A stretch of DNA of 64,000 nucleotides from Kryptolebias marmoratus (taxonomy: Eukaryota; Chordata; Actinopteri; Cyprinodontiformes; Rivulidae), in contig NC_051432.1 of NCBI RefSeq assembly GCF_001649575.2, positions 24,611,716 to 24,675,715 of the forward strand, given 5' to 3'. A model generated the notes under the pieces. That model was given only the letters and a program-made list of their open reading frames with translations, was not told the DNA's origin and made no database searches. Shown here piece by piece: positions 1-12,973 of the stretch (its first letter is position 1; each line of letters starts with the position of its first letter). A program made the translations under genes and the position numbers.

Positions 1-3000
1 AATATAAAGTTGCAATAGAACAGAGGTGATTTCTCAAAGAGTGAAAATGACATTCAGGAGATCAGATTATTAAATATCTGCATGCTTTTAATCCACGCTG
101 GATTATTATTAGAGCTGCTTATGTTTAAATGCAAATCCCACTTTGATATGAGTGAGTTTCGTAAACCTCATATATAAACCAGCACTGTTATTGTGTTTAT
201 AACTGCTTTCGTAAAGCTTTGTTTTGTCATCCATTTTGGCTGGAAGCGCCATCATTTCGTTCAGCATTGTTAGTTTGCTTAAAGAGCACCCCACAACTGA
301 AACACATTCCCACGGCTATGCTTTACAGTGTTTTTTATAAAAGATGTCATTTTATCTTTGTCTGGTAAAAATACATTTTTTTCTTGTCCAGATGAATGTT
401 ACTGGGTGTTAAATTGCCTTGTTGCCTAAAGAATGAAGCTGTTGCATGTGGTGGTTGCTATTGATTCAGTGGAGCAATAAGTTGGTAGAAGATTAAACAG
501 TTTGCATGAGGAGTTTCTTATTCTTTCTGCGTCTCTGATTGAAAATAGAAACTTAAAACATGGCTTCAATGATGTTTTAGGACTTGGGTGCTACGTAAAT
601 GTGCTCGTTTACTTTAATTTTATTGCCGTTTTCCTACAAATGCAAGAATTTTGAAAAATAAATCTACAGTTCAAACAATGCAATATAACTGGTCTCCATC
701 AGAAGGTTCATTAGATGCATCACAGTCTATGAAATAAAAACTAACCTGCAGCGCCGCCACAACATTGAAGAAAATCAGTAGCAGTAAATTTTAAAACCTC
801 TTGCCCTCAAGAACTGTCCTCACTGTCAATATGTGCAAAATTATGTCTTGATTGGTATGACTCTGAGACAGCAAAAAAAAGCTGCAGTGGTAATTAGGTC
901 CTATTTACCCTGAACGTATGAGAAACAGGAGGTTTAGCTGGCTTATCAAAAGAAACGACAGAGTGGCATTGACTCTAAAACCTCAGAGTAGGTTTAGTTT
1001 CACTGTTTGACTTTAAATGAATTCTTTAAAAGTGAAACAAAATGACTCCAAATGTTCCGCCTCAATCCTAGTATCACTTTTGCAATTTTTCCTCATCTGT
1101 CCTGTTCTCCACAACCCAGCCATGACGATGAGCCGTGTTCTCCCTCTGCCAAACCCAGCTGTCTCGCCTCAGTCTCTGGCAGATCAGCGCCAACATATTA
1201 CCCAGAGTTCCCTGGCACCGCTGCCGTCGGGTCTGTTTGGCACCCAGCTCGGTGTCAGTAAGGTCTGACCCTGGGAACAAAGCAGCATTTTCACAAGCCA
1301 ACCAGATCTTCTTATTAGGAATAAATATCCCTTTAAGGGATCACTTTCAAACTTATTTAGCAATCAAACAGACAAGTAAAGAGTCTTAAATCTGTAAAGT
1401 TGGTGATTTTGTAGCTTGCTTGTGGAGGGTTTGGAACAGTACGATGGTGCATTAGTTTTAGTAAATCATAGCTTTTCAGTTTCAGAATAAAAGTCAGCTC
1501 TTTCTGATGACTGCACACAACACTTATCTCAACAGTGAATGCTTTATTTTTATTTAAATTCCTGTTTGTAGCCAGGGACACATCAGCCCACAGTTGCTGC
1601 TGCATGAGAAAAAGCCGAGTTCCTAGAAATGTGCCGCCATTTGAATGAGTCCTCTTTTTTTCCCTAGCAGGTAACACCAAAGTGTTTTGTACAGTATGAT
1701 CACCGATAAATAGTTTAGTGTCTGGGGCTGAAAAGAAGCCTCTGTGTGGGAGCCAGGCTTCGGAGGCGGTACATTTCATGATGCCTCATCAACCACACAA
1801 GAAACAACATGACACGGACAAAAACGTAGAAAGAAGATGTGGATGAAAAGCAGGAGGAATGCAGAAAACCTGAAAAAAAAGTATATTCAGACAAGAGATC
1901 ATGAATAGATGTGACTGCTATCGCCCAAATTTACATGCAGATTGCCTATGAGGCGCAGGTTTTTGCTTCCTACCCACCTTTTTAGTCAAATACCCTTGGG
2001 TACTAATATTGACTGTAGTTATTGTAATGAATCTGTCTGACACTGATGCCCTGAGTGATTTCCAGCTCCAATGATGCATCCAAAATCCCTTCATTAATAC
2101 CAAACGCGGCGCGATGTGATTAACCTTTTCAGGGCCTTTCTCATCAGTGCGTTGTGGATAGAACAATCTGATCTGTCAGGGCTTGACTTCGCAAGTTCTA
2201 GGACTTAAAAGATGTATGGCTGAAGCCTCGTCGTCTGATAAGAGAGGACGTCCTCGGCTCTGTTAGGGAAAAAGAACTGATGTTACATTTCACAGAAATC
2301 ATAATAAGCTAATTGTTTTATTGTCGTTTGAATATTCTTTATTACTAAAACATGTTCATCTTGTTGTTTACAAAAAAAAACATAAATTTAATGATCATGT
2401 TGCATTGTGGGTAATGTAGGAACCCTGATTTCAGGTGATTTTTAAAAAAATGTTGTTTTGTTGTGCATCTTTCCTCTGCACTGGTAAACAGATAGTATCA
2501 CCTATTTAAGCACCCCGTGACCTTTCTATTTTATATAATTAACTCTTGTGACTTCTACTGACCCAAAGACTGAGAACTTCTAGCACAGGGTTAGGCAACA
2601 TTTTCTGCCAAAAGACATTTTTACTTAGTGAAAGGGATTAGAGGGCCACACATGGGCACAATATGCCATCTGTGTCTATCTAATATCAAGGGTGGGAATC
2701 TTTAGACACCTCACAGTTTGATTATGATTCAGAGAGCTGTGGTGCGAATATAAAACAATTACAGATTTATTTCAAGGAAATTCGTAATCCTGAGACCTAA
2801 AAGAAACAAAATATTTTGCTGTATGCTGCAGTATAAAGCAGTTTTCATCCAAATAAGATTTTGGGAACCATGAGCCAAACTTTTGTGGCAATTGATGTCT
2901 ACGCCTCACGTTAAAACTATTTTCTGTGTTTCCACCACTTTTGTCTTTGGTCCCATTGCAAAATGTCATCACGTTCTATTGTGGTTCCAAAATGTGAAAT

Positions 3001-3607
3001 ATAGCACACAAGCCCTGGTTTTTAACCACTGAATTCCATCACAAATCGATTTTTGACATTTTTAAACCAATTCAGAATCGTTCATGCCTGCATCACAATG
3101 CATCAAAAAGTAGATTATAGCCCCACAGCTGTCTAAATATATGAGATCATGTCTGCAAACGTACACGGTCAGATTGAAAGGCTTGTTGGACTTGTGTCCT
3201 GTCCACAGTTTGTCCCACCTCTCAAACAGTGACTGCTGGAGACGGACACCAGCTCCCCTGTGGCCCTGCACAGAAGAGTGGCATTTAAAATGAGAAAAAT
3301 CAAACTGAACAGACAGCTATTCTGATTTAATAGATATTCAAATTCACTCCCAAATCTCAAAGGGAAAAAAAAATCCCTATGTCTATCTGCTACCTTCAGC
3401 CACCCCTGCTTTACCGCTTATCTGAATTTTCTCTCTTCTCTGCCCACATATCACTTCCACACACATCTCACACATCACATCTGTTCCCCTCACATCCTGT
3501 AAAACCACCATTTATTAATCTTCCCTTTTTTTTTCTTCTCTTTATCTCCTTTGTCCCTATCTTGCTCTTCTTTTCCCCACGGCTCTTTCTTCCTCCCGCT
3601 TTTGCAG
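1..3607 (+). other. xylt1: xylt1 intron (3' part)
   Basis: This is sequence upstream of the first recognisable xylt1 exon in the window. It is AT-rich and I found no exon or named repeat in it. The catalytic-domain exons expected before position 3608 (in the family, the part carrying the WCGCSPND motif) are not here, so they lie to the left of the window. A pyrimidine-rich stretch from about 3480 to 3606 ends in TTTGCAG and forms the acceptor of the next exon. Confidence 0.75.
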
Positions 3608-3873
3608 CAAACAGTTCGGCCCACCTTCTTTGCTCGGAAGTTTGAAGCCAGCGTGAACCAGGAGATAGTGAACCAGCTGGATGCCTACCTGTTTGGACCG
3701 TTTCCTCAGGAAGCGCCGGGCCTGAACTCGTACTGGGAGAACGTGTACGACGAGCCAGATGGCATCGCCAGCCTGTCGGACACACAGCTCACATACTACC
3801 ACTCCTTCTCGCGGCTGGGCCTCGCTCGAGCTGCGGCTTCGCTGCAGGGAAACTCAAAGGACCACAGCTGCAG
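3608..3873 (+). CDS. xylt1: Xylosyltransferase, exon following the GT14 catalytic core (first of four in window)
   Basis: Xylosyltransferase 1 is a Golgi type II membrane enzyme of family GT14. It moves xylose from UDP-xylose onto serine of proteoglycan core proteins, the first step of heparan and chondroitin sulfate synthesis. The exon reads in phase 0 after TTTGCAG as [18 protein letters not shown], and later contains [12 protein letters not shown] and [12 protein letters not shown], all hallmarks of vertebrate XYLT proteins just after the catalytic fold. It ends CTGCAG|gttggt with two bases of an Arg codon, which the next exon completes. The four exons together give 373 residues, matching the C-terminal part of the roughly 960-residue human protein. 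XYLT2 is the alternative paralogue; xylt1 is preferred because rps15a is next door, as in human 16p12 (from memory). Confidence 0.96.
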
Positions 3874-3984
3874 GTTGGTGTTCTGAAGGCTTCTGTGCAC
3901 AAGAAGCTAAAGACGCAACACACCATCCCCATCAACATTCACACAATAAACAACTTGATTTAGTCTACTTCTGAATTTCTAAGG

Positions 3985-4715
3985 GGATTCTGTGTTCAGC
4001 ATTCGCACCTTTCTCACCCTGTTTTTTCTTTTATCGTACGGTTTGCTATCTGTCTACTTCTGCATATTTTAGCTGTTCACATGTCAACACATTCAGCTCA
4101 TTCTGGAGATAGGTGCTTTGGCTTTTATTTTCTGTAACTATTACACTTTTAAAGATATTTAACTTTACTTACAAATATTTTCTCTGTAGAAATACATAAA
4201 GATCTTCATTTCCTTCAAAAATATTGTTCTCTTTCAAATCTGCCTCAGCAGACTTGTTCTGTTTTTGTCTTCTTATTCTGCTTTTAGTATTTAGCTACCA
4301 TTCTGCTAATTTTAGCTTTTAGATGGCCTTTTCCTACTGTTAGCTTTTAGCCCATATTCTGCTAATTTTAGCTTCTAGCTAGCATTTTGTTGCTTTTATC
4401 ATTAAACTAGCATTTTGCTCATTTTAGCTTTTAGTTAGCTTTTTGGTACTTTTGTGTTTTAGTTAGCTTTTTGGTGCTTTGATGTAGCCTTTTGAGACTT
4501 TTACCTTCTAGCTACAACATTGCTGCTTTTTGCTACTTTAAGCTTTTACTACTTTCAGTTTTAGTTTTATGTTTTTACTACTTTTAGCCTGCATTTTGCT
4601 AGTTTGGGGACTTTGCTACATTTATCTCTCTGCTAGAATTTTTCTACTTCCAGCTTTTAGCTAGTATAGTGTTCTGCTTCTTTTTGCTTTAACAACTTTC
4701 ACTTTGGTTGTTGCA
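3985..4715 (+). repeat. AGCTTTTAGCTA-family interspersed repeat, copy 1
   Basis: The left flank (TGTGTTCAGCATTCGCACC, then TTCTGCATATTTTAGC, then a CATTCTGGAGATAGGTGCTTTGGC block) is followed by many degenerate copies of TTTTAGCTTTTAGCTA from about 4270 to 4650. The right end reads GTTCTGCTTCTTTTTGC. The same order of blocks recurs near 18.9 kb and 31.7 kb on this strand, and at 20.2, 34.8 and 41.7 kb on the other strand. This makes it a dispersed element with an internal variable tandem array rather than a simple repeat. I do not know a name for it. Confidence 0.75.
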
Positions 4716-7700
4716 GAAAATGGTATTTCTGCGGTTTCTCCCTCTGTTCGCTCTCATCGTCTCTGCTTTTATTTCCCACCTGCACCTCCACTTTATCCAC
4801 AGGTGCTCGTCGGCTTGTTTTCCCTCTCAAATGCAGGCAGCCACGCCTGTATTTGCATAAAAAAAAACACAACATATGGCACAGAAAAAGGCCTTTTGTT
4901 TTTCTCCTCATGCACTGTCTCAGAAGATCGCATGTCACGGAAACAAGATAACAACGGATAGCTTCAATAAGCAACTGTAATGCTTTTCATTTTGTAACAC
5001 AATATGACACCGTCAATTTATCCCTGAGATAATGAGCCTTTATGGGTCATAAGAGTGAAAGCTGGCCTGTAGGCTAGGCTATTATTAGTGGAAATGAATG
5101 AATTTCAGAGAGCTGTTAACACACTGTATGTGCTTAAATTGGAAAGTAAAAAATTTTCTTTGCCTTCATATTAAATGGGCAAACGGTTCATTTTAGCTTC
5201 AAAAATACAACTTTTGACTTTATCAGCTTTTTATTTTTCAGAAGGATGTGCTGTTAAACTATTTTAGTTTTTTCCCCTTTTGTGTATTTAAAGGGATAAT
5301 TAGGATTTTTACAAAGTGGGGTTTTGTGGAAAGGTGATGGATAAGTAATATCTTACCAGTTGCGTGTAGATTCTTGAACATTAATTTGGAGAAATGAGAG
5401 TTTAATTCTGGCTGAATTAACAAGCTTGTGACTACAGTTACAGTTTGAGTGAAGTCACGACCAAAGTGTCACAGCACTTCATACAAACACTAATTTATAA
5501 ACTTTTAAACTGCCTTTAGTTTCCTTTTATACACCTATTTTGTTCTGATGTTTATACCAAAAGTGCCCCAGGCTGCACTGTAAGTGCTACAGCTAGTTGC
5601 TATTTGTGCTTGTAAAATAATCATAGAATGTTATGTAAATTTTATGTTAATGTAATGTTATGTAAATAACCATATTATGTGAAACTGACTAGAAATAGGC
5701 AGTGATTTTCACTTTTAAAGTCTTTTTAAAATGTGCAAATACTGTCTGACTGTCTCAACCATCTTTTTGTTTTGTTTTTTTGTTTTTTACACCAGTACCT
5801 AATGGTGTCACACCAATTTGTTTCCTAACATTGGCACTATCTGAAGAAAAACTGATTTATTTCTGACAAATTCAAAGATGTTTTCACCTAAAACCTACAT
5901 CCCTAAAACCTATGGTAATGTGAACATTTATAGCATGAATCACTATAAAGTTTTGGAGATTAAAAGTTCTTTTAAAAACCAAGCCATTAGTTATGAACTT
6001 CAAACTGAAGCCTATCAAAAAGCTATTTAAAATATTTCTTCATAATGGACTAAATCTGAACTTTTGCTTTGATGTGATAAAAATTAAACCAACTTTTTCC
6101 AACAGGAGTTCGGAGCAGTGAGTCGGTCCGGAAAGCAGCATGAAGGATATTTGTTTTAACAGTATATGGAAACAAACTGATTATATCTGGTGTAGTTTTT
6201 GTTGGTAGTCATCCAAACTGCCAATCTATATTGCTCTTCTGGGGAAAGTTTCAGAAATCATTAAGTGAACTGACAGTCAGTGTCACTGACAGCACGCCGC
6301 TCGCTCGTGTTGAGCAAATCTAGGCAGCAACACAGAAGCAATCACCACAGCTGGAGTGCACTTTGTGTGAGCCGAAATGATTTCCTCCTCGTAAGCAGAA
6401 CACGCAGCGCCGGACCCCCTCCCCGCCCCTCCTGCTGCATTGTAAGTGTTCTATAAAATCCTGCAGGTAAAGGCGAGCGATAAAAAGAAGCATGATTATA
6501 CGGTTTCCATGCGTCATACCTTATAAATCGTCTGTTTACTCCAGCTGCTTCTCGTCAAGTGCTGCATCAGTTAAAACAGAGCAGGAACAATAAAAATGTG
6601 TGCTTGTGTGAGGAGAGAAAGTGGGGCTCGGCAGCAGACGACGTGGAACACTTTTAAACTTCTAAAAGGCCAGGAGACATAAATTATTAAGTATTTATCT
6701 GTGTAGTCTTAGCTATTCATCTGTTTATAAAGGCAACTTAAGCTCCTAATGTGTTTATCACATCCTGTTTACATACTCTATACACCCACAGTCCTAATTA
6801 ACAGATTTCTTTTGTTTAATAGTTTATAGTTTTGTTTTTAAAAGAGGTTTTGTTATCTGGCTGACATCCAACATGTTGGATCAAACACGCGTGAAAGTAG
6901 AGTTTGAAAGTTGTTCACCGACTCTCAGTTTTTACTGCATCTTAACAGTAAAGAATGGGTTAGAAAAACATGATGTTGGACTCTAACCTAACGTTTGCTC
7001 AAGGTTGTGTCTATCCTAAATCAACTTACATTAAAAAGCAGTTTTAAAAAGTGGAATGTGCCCTTTTTACCAGAAAGAAAAAGAAGGCTATAAATGGGCC
7101 TTCATGCCAAAGTCCATCCAATCAAGCAGCTTAAAATGTCCTCTGTTACTCGCTAAATAATAAATAATACTTGGCTGAGCTTAATTTTAGACCCCAATAT
7201 TTTCTGTGGAATATGACGGATTTAAAGTTGTCCCAATGAGATTGTTTTTATTTTGAACATAAGTGATTAAACAGTAAACGGGTTTACTGTAAGGCATGCA
7301 GAAGTAAAGTATAGTCACAAAGATTTACCCTGGATGGGATGCTTCATTCATTCACCTGCAGATTAATCCCTCTCCCTGCCCTCCTGAAGGTCATTAGTGG
7401 TCTTTGTCAGCCTGGTCTTCATGAGAAAATATTCGGTCACAAGCTTAATGTTGTGAACTGGTGTGAAACTGATTGGGCATCAGACCCAAAGCAGCTTCGT
7501 AAGTTCTGGAAAGCTGAGGCGTTCGTCCTGTTTGAAGTTGTGTTTTCTCATTTGACCTAAATGGCTTCCCTTCCCCGTATCAAACCATCAACTCTGTCCA
7601 AAATACAAACACCGCTGTCCTCAAAAGAGTGTCCATTTATTCTTCAGATGTAAAGTTGAAGAGCTGAGTCCAAAGATCTGGTTCTCCTGTGTTGAGCCCT

Positions 7701-9368
7701 GCATCCACGAGGGGTTTTTCAGTTTTTTCTACACAGTCTGGACCAACGAGGATTGGTTAGACCTCTGCACGGGAAAAACTAAACAACCTCTCCACAGACA
7801 CATCAACTTTTGCATTGTTATTATTTGTTTATTATATATATTAAATACTATTTGTCCATCTTGCAAAAATATTATCATAATTTACAATTATAAAGCTATT
7901 AGTAATTTTTAAAAAAGGCTATAAACTTATCTTGCAGTGAAAAAAGCAGTTTTAAAAGTCATTGTTTTATTTTGTCTGTCAGTAGGTGATTATAGCATAT
8001 GAGAAATTATGAACTGATCAAATATCCATGTAAATGATTATACTTATGCTTATCCAACGCTGTCATCTAATATGGTGGTCTACATTTTCCAGAATTTTAT
8101 TCGATTTCGAAACGTTGCACACAGAATCCTATCAGTTCTGCCTTTTCTGTGATTTATTCAACTGTAAACTGATCTCAGCATGGGATTTTAAAATAATAAT
8201 GCCTTTTTCATGATTCCACAAAAGTAGGAACATTAACAATAACCCTTGAGATGTTATTAAATTAGTATCGGATACTATTTTCTGAAGCAAAATTGGGAAT
8301 CAGCACAAACAGTGTGCTCTGATTGAGCTTAACAAAAATAAGAAGAAATCTTTTGCCTTGTGATTTAGCCACACTCTGGTTTATTAGTGTAATGAGTGAA
8401 AATGCAGTTAGTGTGGTGGAATGATGCAAGACCTGCCTGGAGCTGTCTTATTTATGTTTTATTGATTCAGATTTTTACCGATTGAGCCAAGTAATTAAAT
8501 CGATCAGGTTTTCCTTCAGAGCGTGTCACAGCAAAGCGCTCACTTGGAAATTTATCTTATTTAAGTACTGGCCGTGCACGTCCTGTTTTCTCACATTTGG
8601 CGTGTGTGTTGGTGTACGGCCACATATTTTGCATGCATGTAAGCGCTCAGATGTGCTTCCAACAGATGGATGGGCCAACCTCAGTGTGAGGCTGTTGCAA
8701 AAGAGGAAAAGAACACAGAGAGTGATTTGGTGCTTTTAGCAGCTTGCTGTGACTTCCTTGAAGAAACTGTGGGTTAAAAGCTTGAATGGAGCCTCTGTGC
8801 AGGTTACGCCTCGGCCCCTTCACATACAGGCAGTCACGTCTTTTTTTTGGAAAGATGTGTCAAAGAGGATTGAAAGCTGAGGGAAGGCAAGATGAAAGAA
8901 GAAGAGGAGATGAACGGAAAGGAAGAGGCTAAAGGGAAAATATAGGAGAGGAGAAAGACAAAGACACAGAAAAGGAAGCGGCAGAGGGGGGAGCGTGCAA
9001 TGCAATCCTGTGGGTGTAAATATTTGCTGTTCTGCTTGTCAGGGTAGCGTTTGCCAGAACTGGTTGACTCCTGGTCCTTTAGCTGAATACTGATGAAGCT
9101 TTAGGCACAGGGGAGCAATGCCGGTGACACAGTGTGTTTTCTGTTAAGGTGTGTCTAAAAGTAAAGGAAAATGGAAGTTTAGGAAGCACTGGGGTGAGAA
9201 ATCAGGGTGAGAAAGAGTCAGGGCGTGTGCAGGCAGCAGCTGCTGAGCGTTCCCCAGCGGCGCTCACCCGGGGTACTTTTCTCTTCCTCCAAAAGTCACT
9301 CTGGCTGGTTGCCCCAAAGGCTGACCCTCTGCCGCATGAAGCGACAGACAAACAATAAACGGCCGAGG

Positions 9369-9755
9369 ATTCCTTGAAGGAACACACATCTCCTGCCTTC
9401 TTTTCATGCCAGAGTTTTAGACTAAGATTGTGTTATGTTGAAAAATGATGGAGTTGTAAACGTATTGGTCACACCTTGAAAATAACCTCATGCACGATCT
9501 CATGTGATATTGCCAGATCTTGCATAATCCATTAGTGCTTAAAGTGTGTCTTGTGAATGACTGTCAGCTACTACCACACCAAATTTTAGCTCATTCTTCG
9601 TAAAATTGACTGATTTGCGTCGTAAATTTGATTGATTTCAAAGGTTAATTAGTTGTAGATGTACATCCATTGATTACTTTCTGTGAGTTTCATTAAAATT
9701 CATTCGATGGTTGTCAGATATTCTGTAACAGACAGATACATGCACGAACACAAAA
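9369..9755 (+). repeat. CTCAGCTACTACC-family interspersed repeat, near full-length copy
   Basis: The copy starts TTCCTTGAAGGAAC, passes through the core GACTGTCAGCTACTACCACA and TTTTAGCTCATTC, and ends in the block TTTCATTAAAATTCATTCGATGG, then GTCAGATATT and an ACAGACAGATAC tail. These blocks occur in the same order in other copies in this window at 30.4 kb and 59.1 kb, and inverted at 36.7 and 39.9 kb. Length is about 390 bp. It has no coding capacity, so a non-autonomous element is likely, but its class is unknown to me. Confidence 0.8.
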
Positions 9756-10382
9756 ACACAATCAAAATCATTATTGTCCACTTTTTGCCTTTTGGCAGCG
9801 GGCAAGAACAACAAACTAATCAAAGGGGTGGCATTTCATTCAGCCTCATATAACTGAATGCACAGATCAACTTTGTTCAGCTAACTTATGAGATATTTAT
9901 GAATTCAGTGGAGCATATGACTAACAGAACTATGCGAAGCAACATTTTACATAGAGGAGGCCCTTAAACGTCAAGTGTTCAGCAGCCTCTTATCTTTGAT
10001 CTGCTGCAGTAGTCATGCAAGAGATATTTAAAGATAAAAAGTGCAGGAACCCAAGTGTGGGCATAACAACCCACAAGCACCTCTTCCTGACAATTATCTG
10101 TATTGTCGACATGTCTTTGACCGATTGGATTTCTGTTAAAGGTCACTGAATTAATGTCCACCATGTCACACAATTACAGAGCACACTGACTCCCACTAAC
10201 CTTTACTGCAAGCACACATTAGCATCCGGCCACATTAGCATGACCAAGGCAGTCCCTGCAGACTTTATCTACATGAATCTTGATACTCTTCTCTTCTTGC
10301 AGTTTGCGCCCTCAGTGGGTAGGTTCCGTTGGTATCAGGTTCTCAAATGGGTCCTTACTTTTTCACTGCCGCTCGTTTGCAG

Positions 10383-10581
10383 GTACTTCCCCATGGGCCA
10401 CCCGGTGTCGGTGCATCTCTACTTCCACTTCGACCAGTTCCAAGGCTACCTGGTGCAGCACCACACCACCAACCTGGCAACGAGCAAGCTGGAGATCATG
10501 GAGACATGGGTGGCACCCAAGAAGAACTTCAGGCTCACCGCACCCCCCAGCAGCACATTCAGCAGGTTGCAGTTTGCAGAG
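10383..10581 (+). CDS. xylt1: Xylosyltransferase C-terminal domain, exon 2 of 4 in window
   Basis: The acceptor CGTTTGCAG and the donor CAGAG|gtgagt bound a 199-base exon that completes the split Arg codon. It reads [20 protein letters not shown], then [22 protein letters not shown] and RLQFAE. This is the start of the Xylo_C-type C-terminal domain of animal xylosyltransferases, a beta-rich region packed against the GT14 core. The exon ends in phase 0 and joins the exon at 17078 in frame. Confidence 0.97.
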
Positions 10582-10601
10582 GTGAGTCAGCATTATTGGC
10601 T

Positions 10602-10624
10602 TTTATTTATTTATTTATTTATTT
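10602..10624. repeat. TTTA microsatellite
   Basis: Five to six tandem TTTA units lie about 20 bases inside the intron after the xylt1 exon donor. Confidence 0.85.
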
Positions 10625-12940
10625 CAGCTTTGATTTTAGAGGGCATATTTGATATAAAAAACCCCAAAAGATCCATGCATGTTTCAGGAAATGAGCTGCA
10701 TTAAAACACTGAGTAATTAGAGATGAGATATACAGCTCATTGCGACGGTGACCTTATATTCATTTCTATGATGTCCTTGCTGAGACTTACAGCAGCACAT
10801 CCACAATTAAACTGCTGCCTGTAATGGCCTTGTAAAGTGTAAATTGATTGAATTCGTCAAAGTTTATGGGGTTGAGTGCTTCATGTGCTGCTTATTTGTT
10901 GTCTCCTAATATAATGTTTTCTCACCTTCACACTGGGATGCGTCCCTTGATTGTCTTGTTATGTTAATCTTTGTTTGTGTTTACCGCAACGCCTGTTTAG
11001 GATACAGCCAGTCAGCTATAATGTGACAGCCAGAGTGTCTTTTAAAAAGAAATTAACTGAGCGGATGTAAATTGACCTTTTCTGTGCCTCAATCTGCGCA
11101 GTTTTGTGTGAAGCAGAAATGTCAACAAATTTGTCGGCGAATCTGTTTGCTTTGTTTGAGCCCGCTGACGGCGCTCGTACACCTGCTCTCACCTTGACCC
11201 CGTTTCACCTTTCGGAGCGATCCGAGCGAGAACAAAAAAGGGATCCAGACACGCAGCTGTCACTCGGCTGCCTCTCAAAACAATCCTAGTTTGTGTGTTT
11301 AGTCTATGAAACCATGAGTGACAGAAAAGTGATGTGAGCTGTGGCTTTTATCTGGATGCTAAGCCCAGGAAAGCATTCGCTGTCTGGCACAGTACAGTGG
11401 CTGTCAATCAGTTTGTCCATGTGTCAATCAAAACCAGCAGAAAGAGCTTAAATAAGACAGCACAGCGTTGCTGCAGCGGGTCTGTGCTTTTTGTCGACAT
11501 AGCAGATATGAACCATATTACGGAAGCGACACACTGGAGTTTGCTAGATAAACCATACGGTTGGTCTAACAATGTGTCCCCTGTCTTCTTTCTGGTTCTT
11601 CTTTAGATATAAAAACAGACAGATATGTCTTTCTTTTCCCTACTTCATTACTGCCTTTATCGGCCTTTTTACAGCATGATTTAGAAGAGGAGCACAGTTA
11701 AAATTTGTCGTTTTGACATTGAACAGCACAGTATATTACACTCCGCTGTGTAAATCAGTAACAGCAGAACAACGCTGATTTGTACTCATGGTTTCATCCT
11801 TGTTCTGCAACATCGTGCAGAATTTATAGACATTCCTCACAGCGATGCTTTCTGATGTCCTTTCATTTGACTTACACGAAATTCTAATGAAACGGTTCAC
11901 AAAACGCCGCATCAGAAAAAAAAAAACAATAAAAGTGGAGTCATTTTTTTTGTGCTTGAAAGCTTTTGTTTTCATCATTAGTTTCGAACTGGCATAACAG
12001 TACAATGTGTTTGGGAATTTTATAGAAAGCTTGTAATTTTGTCCATATTTTTTCAAATTTCAAATCGTAAAAAATTAGACAAAAAGGTCCATTTGACATA
12101 ATGTGCAGATATGAACTTCAAACACCAGTTTTATGAGGTTCCCAGATTGTTGGGATTTTTCTGGCTGGTAATTTCACAATAAACAAATCTTGTTTGTGGC
12201 TCTTAAAATTTCTATTACGCAGCAAATGTCTTTTAAGAGTGTTTAATAAATTTTCCAACCAGTCTGCGACATTAGAGCATTTATATTATATAAACATCCT
12301 ACAGCGATGTTCTACCAGCACACAGATATTTTGTCTGCTTTTTCTTTTATTTGAGTTAACTTTCCTGTGTATGTCAGCTCATCTTTATTTTATTTTTTAT
12401 TTATACCCCTGGTTTATCTCATATTCTTGCAGGTTGTGGGCTATCAGGTGAAAACTACAAACACGAAGTAGATCATTTGTTGACGTTTATAAAGCAACAC
12501 TGAATTCACAGGAAGCAGTAACTGAAGCTGCTGTTGCAAAAACAGAAACTAGCAGACTCTTTTTAATGGTTTTGTTGATCTTTGGAAGAAGAAAAATAAC
12601 TATAATGAGTTGCTTTATCAGCTTAGACATTTTTTTAATTTTGACAAAACCAGATGCTTTCTGTCTTCATTCTAATCTAGCTGCTAACTACTCTGCAAAA
12701 AGGAAACATGCTACTATGTAGGCTATCAACTGAATACTGCAAATACACAGTAGATAATACATTAAAGTGACAGTGAATGAAACAAGCTGGCCCTCACAAT
12801 GCCACTGTTAGAACTGTACACATAAAATATATATATTAGCTTCATCTAAACCCAGGAATTAGCAAGCCTTGCTCAATGTCAAGCAGTAAGTTTTGCAAGA
12901 AATAAATAAGCAGTTGACCATTAGAGGCAACATGAGGGAA

Positions 12941-12973
12941 AATGGCTGTTGAAGACAGTCTTCAACAGCCATT
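12941..12973. repeat. Perfect 33-bp palindrome
   Basis: The 16-base arm AATGGCTGTTGAAGAC is followed by a single A and then its exact reverse complement. It lies inside an intron and could extrude as a hairpin with essentially no loop. No flanking element boundaries are visible, so I cannot say whether it is a mobile-element scar or a templated duplication. Confidence 0.9.

Larger units (their letters stand above)
3874..10382 (+). other. xylt1: xylt1 intron
   Basis: This 6.5-kb intron lies between two well-supported xylt1 exons. It contains a copy of the AGCTTTTAGCTA repeat family near its left end and a full-length copy of the CTCAGCTACTACC family near its right end, both listed separately. 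A purine-rich stretch of G and A lies at about 8870-8990. I saw no further exon in the remainder. Short open frames here have no recognisable domain. Confidence 0.8.

Noticed and set aside
1357..1779. 140-residue minus-strand open frame in the first xylt1 intron
   Set aside because: No recognisable motif, no convincing splice sites, antisense within an intron; likely chance.
10240..10704. Long plus-strand frame running through the xylt1 exon at 10383-10581 into both introns
   Set aside because: Only the part between the splice sites encodes xylosyltransferase; the extensions are intronic and not conserved in character.
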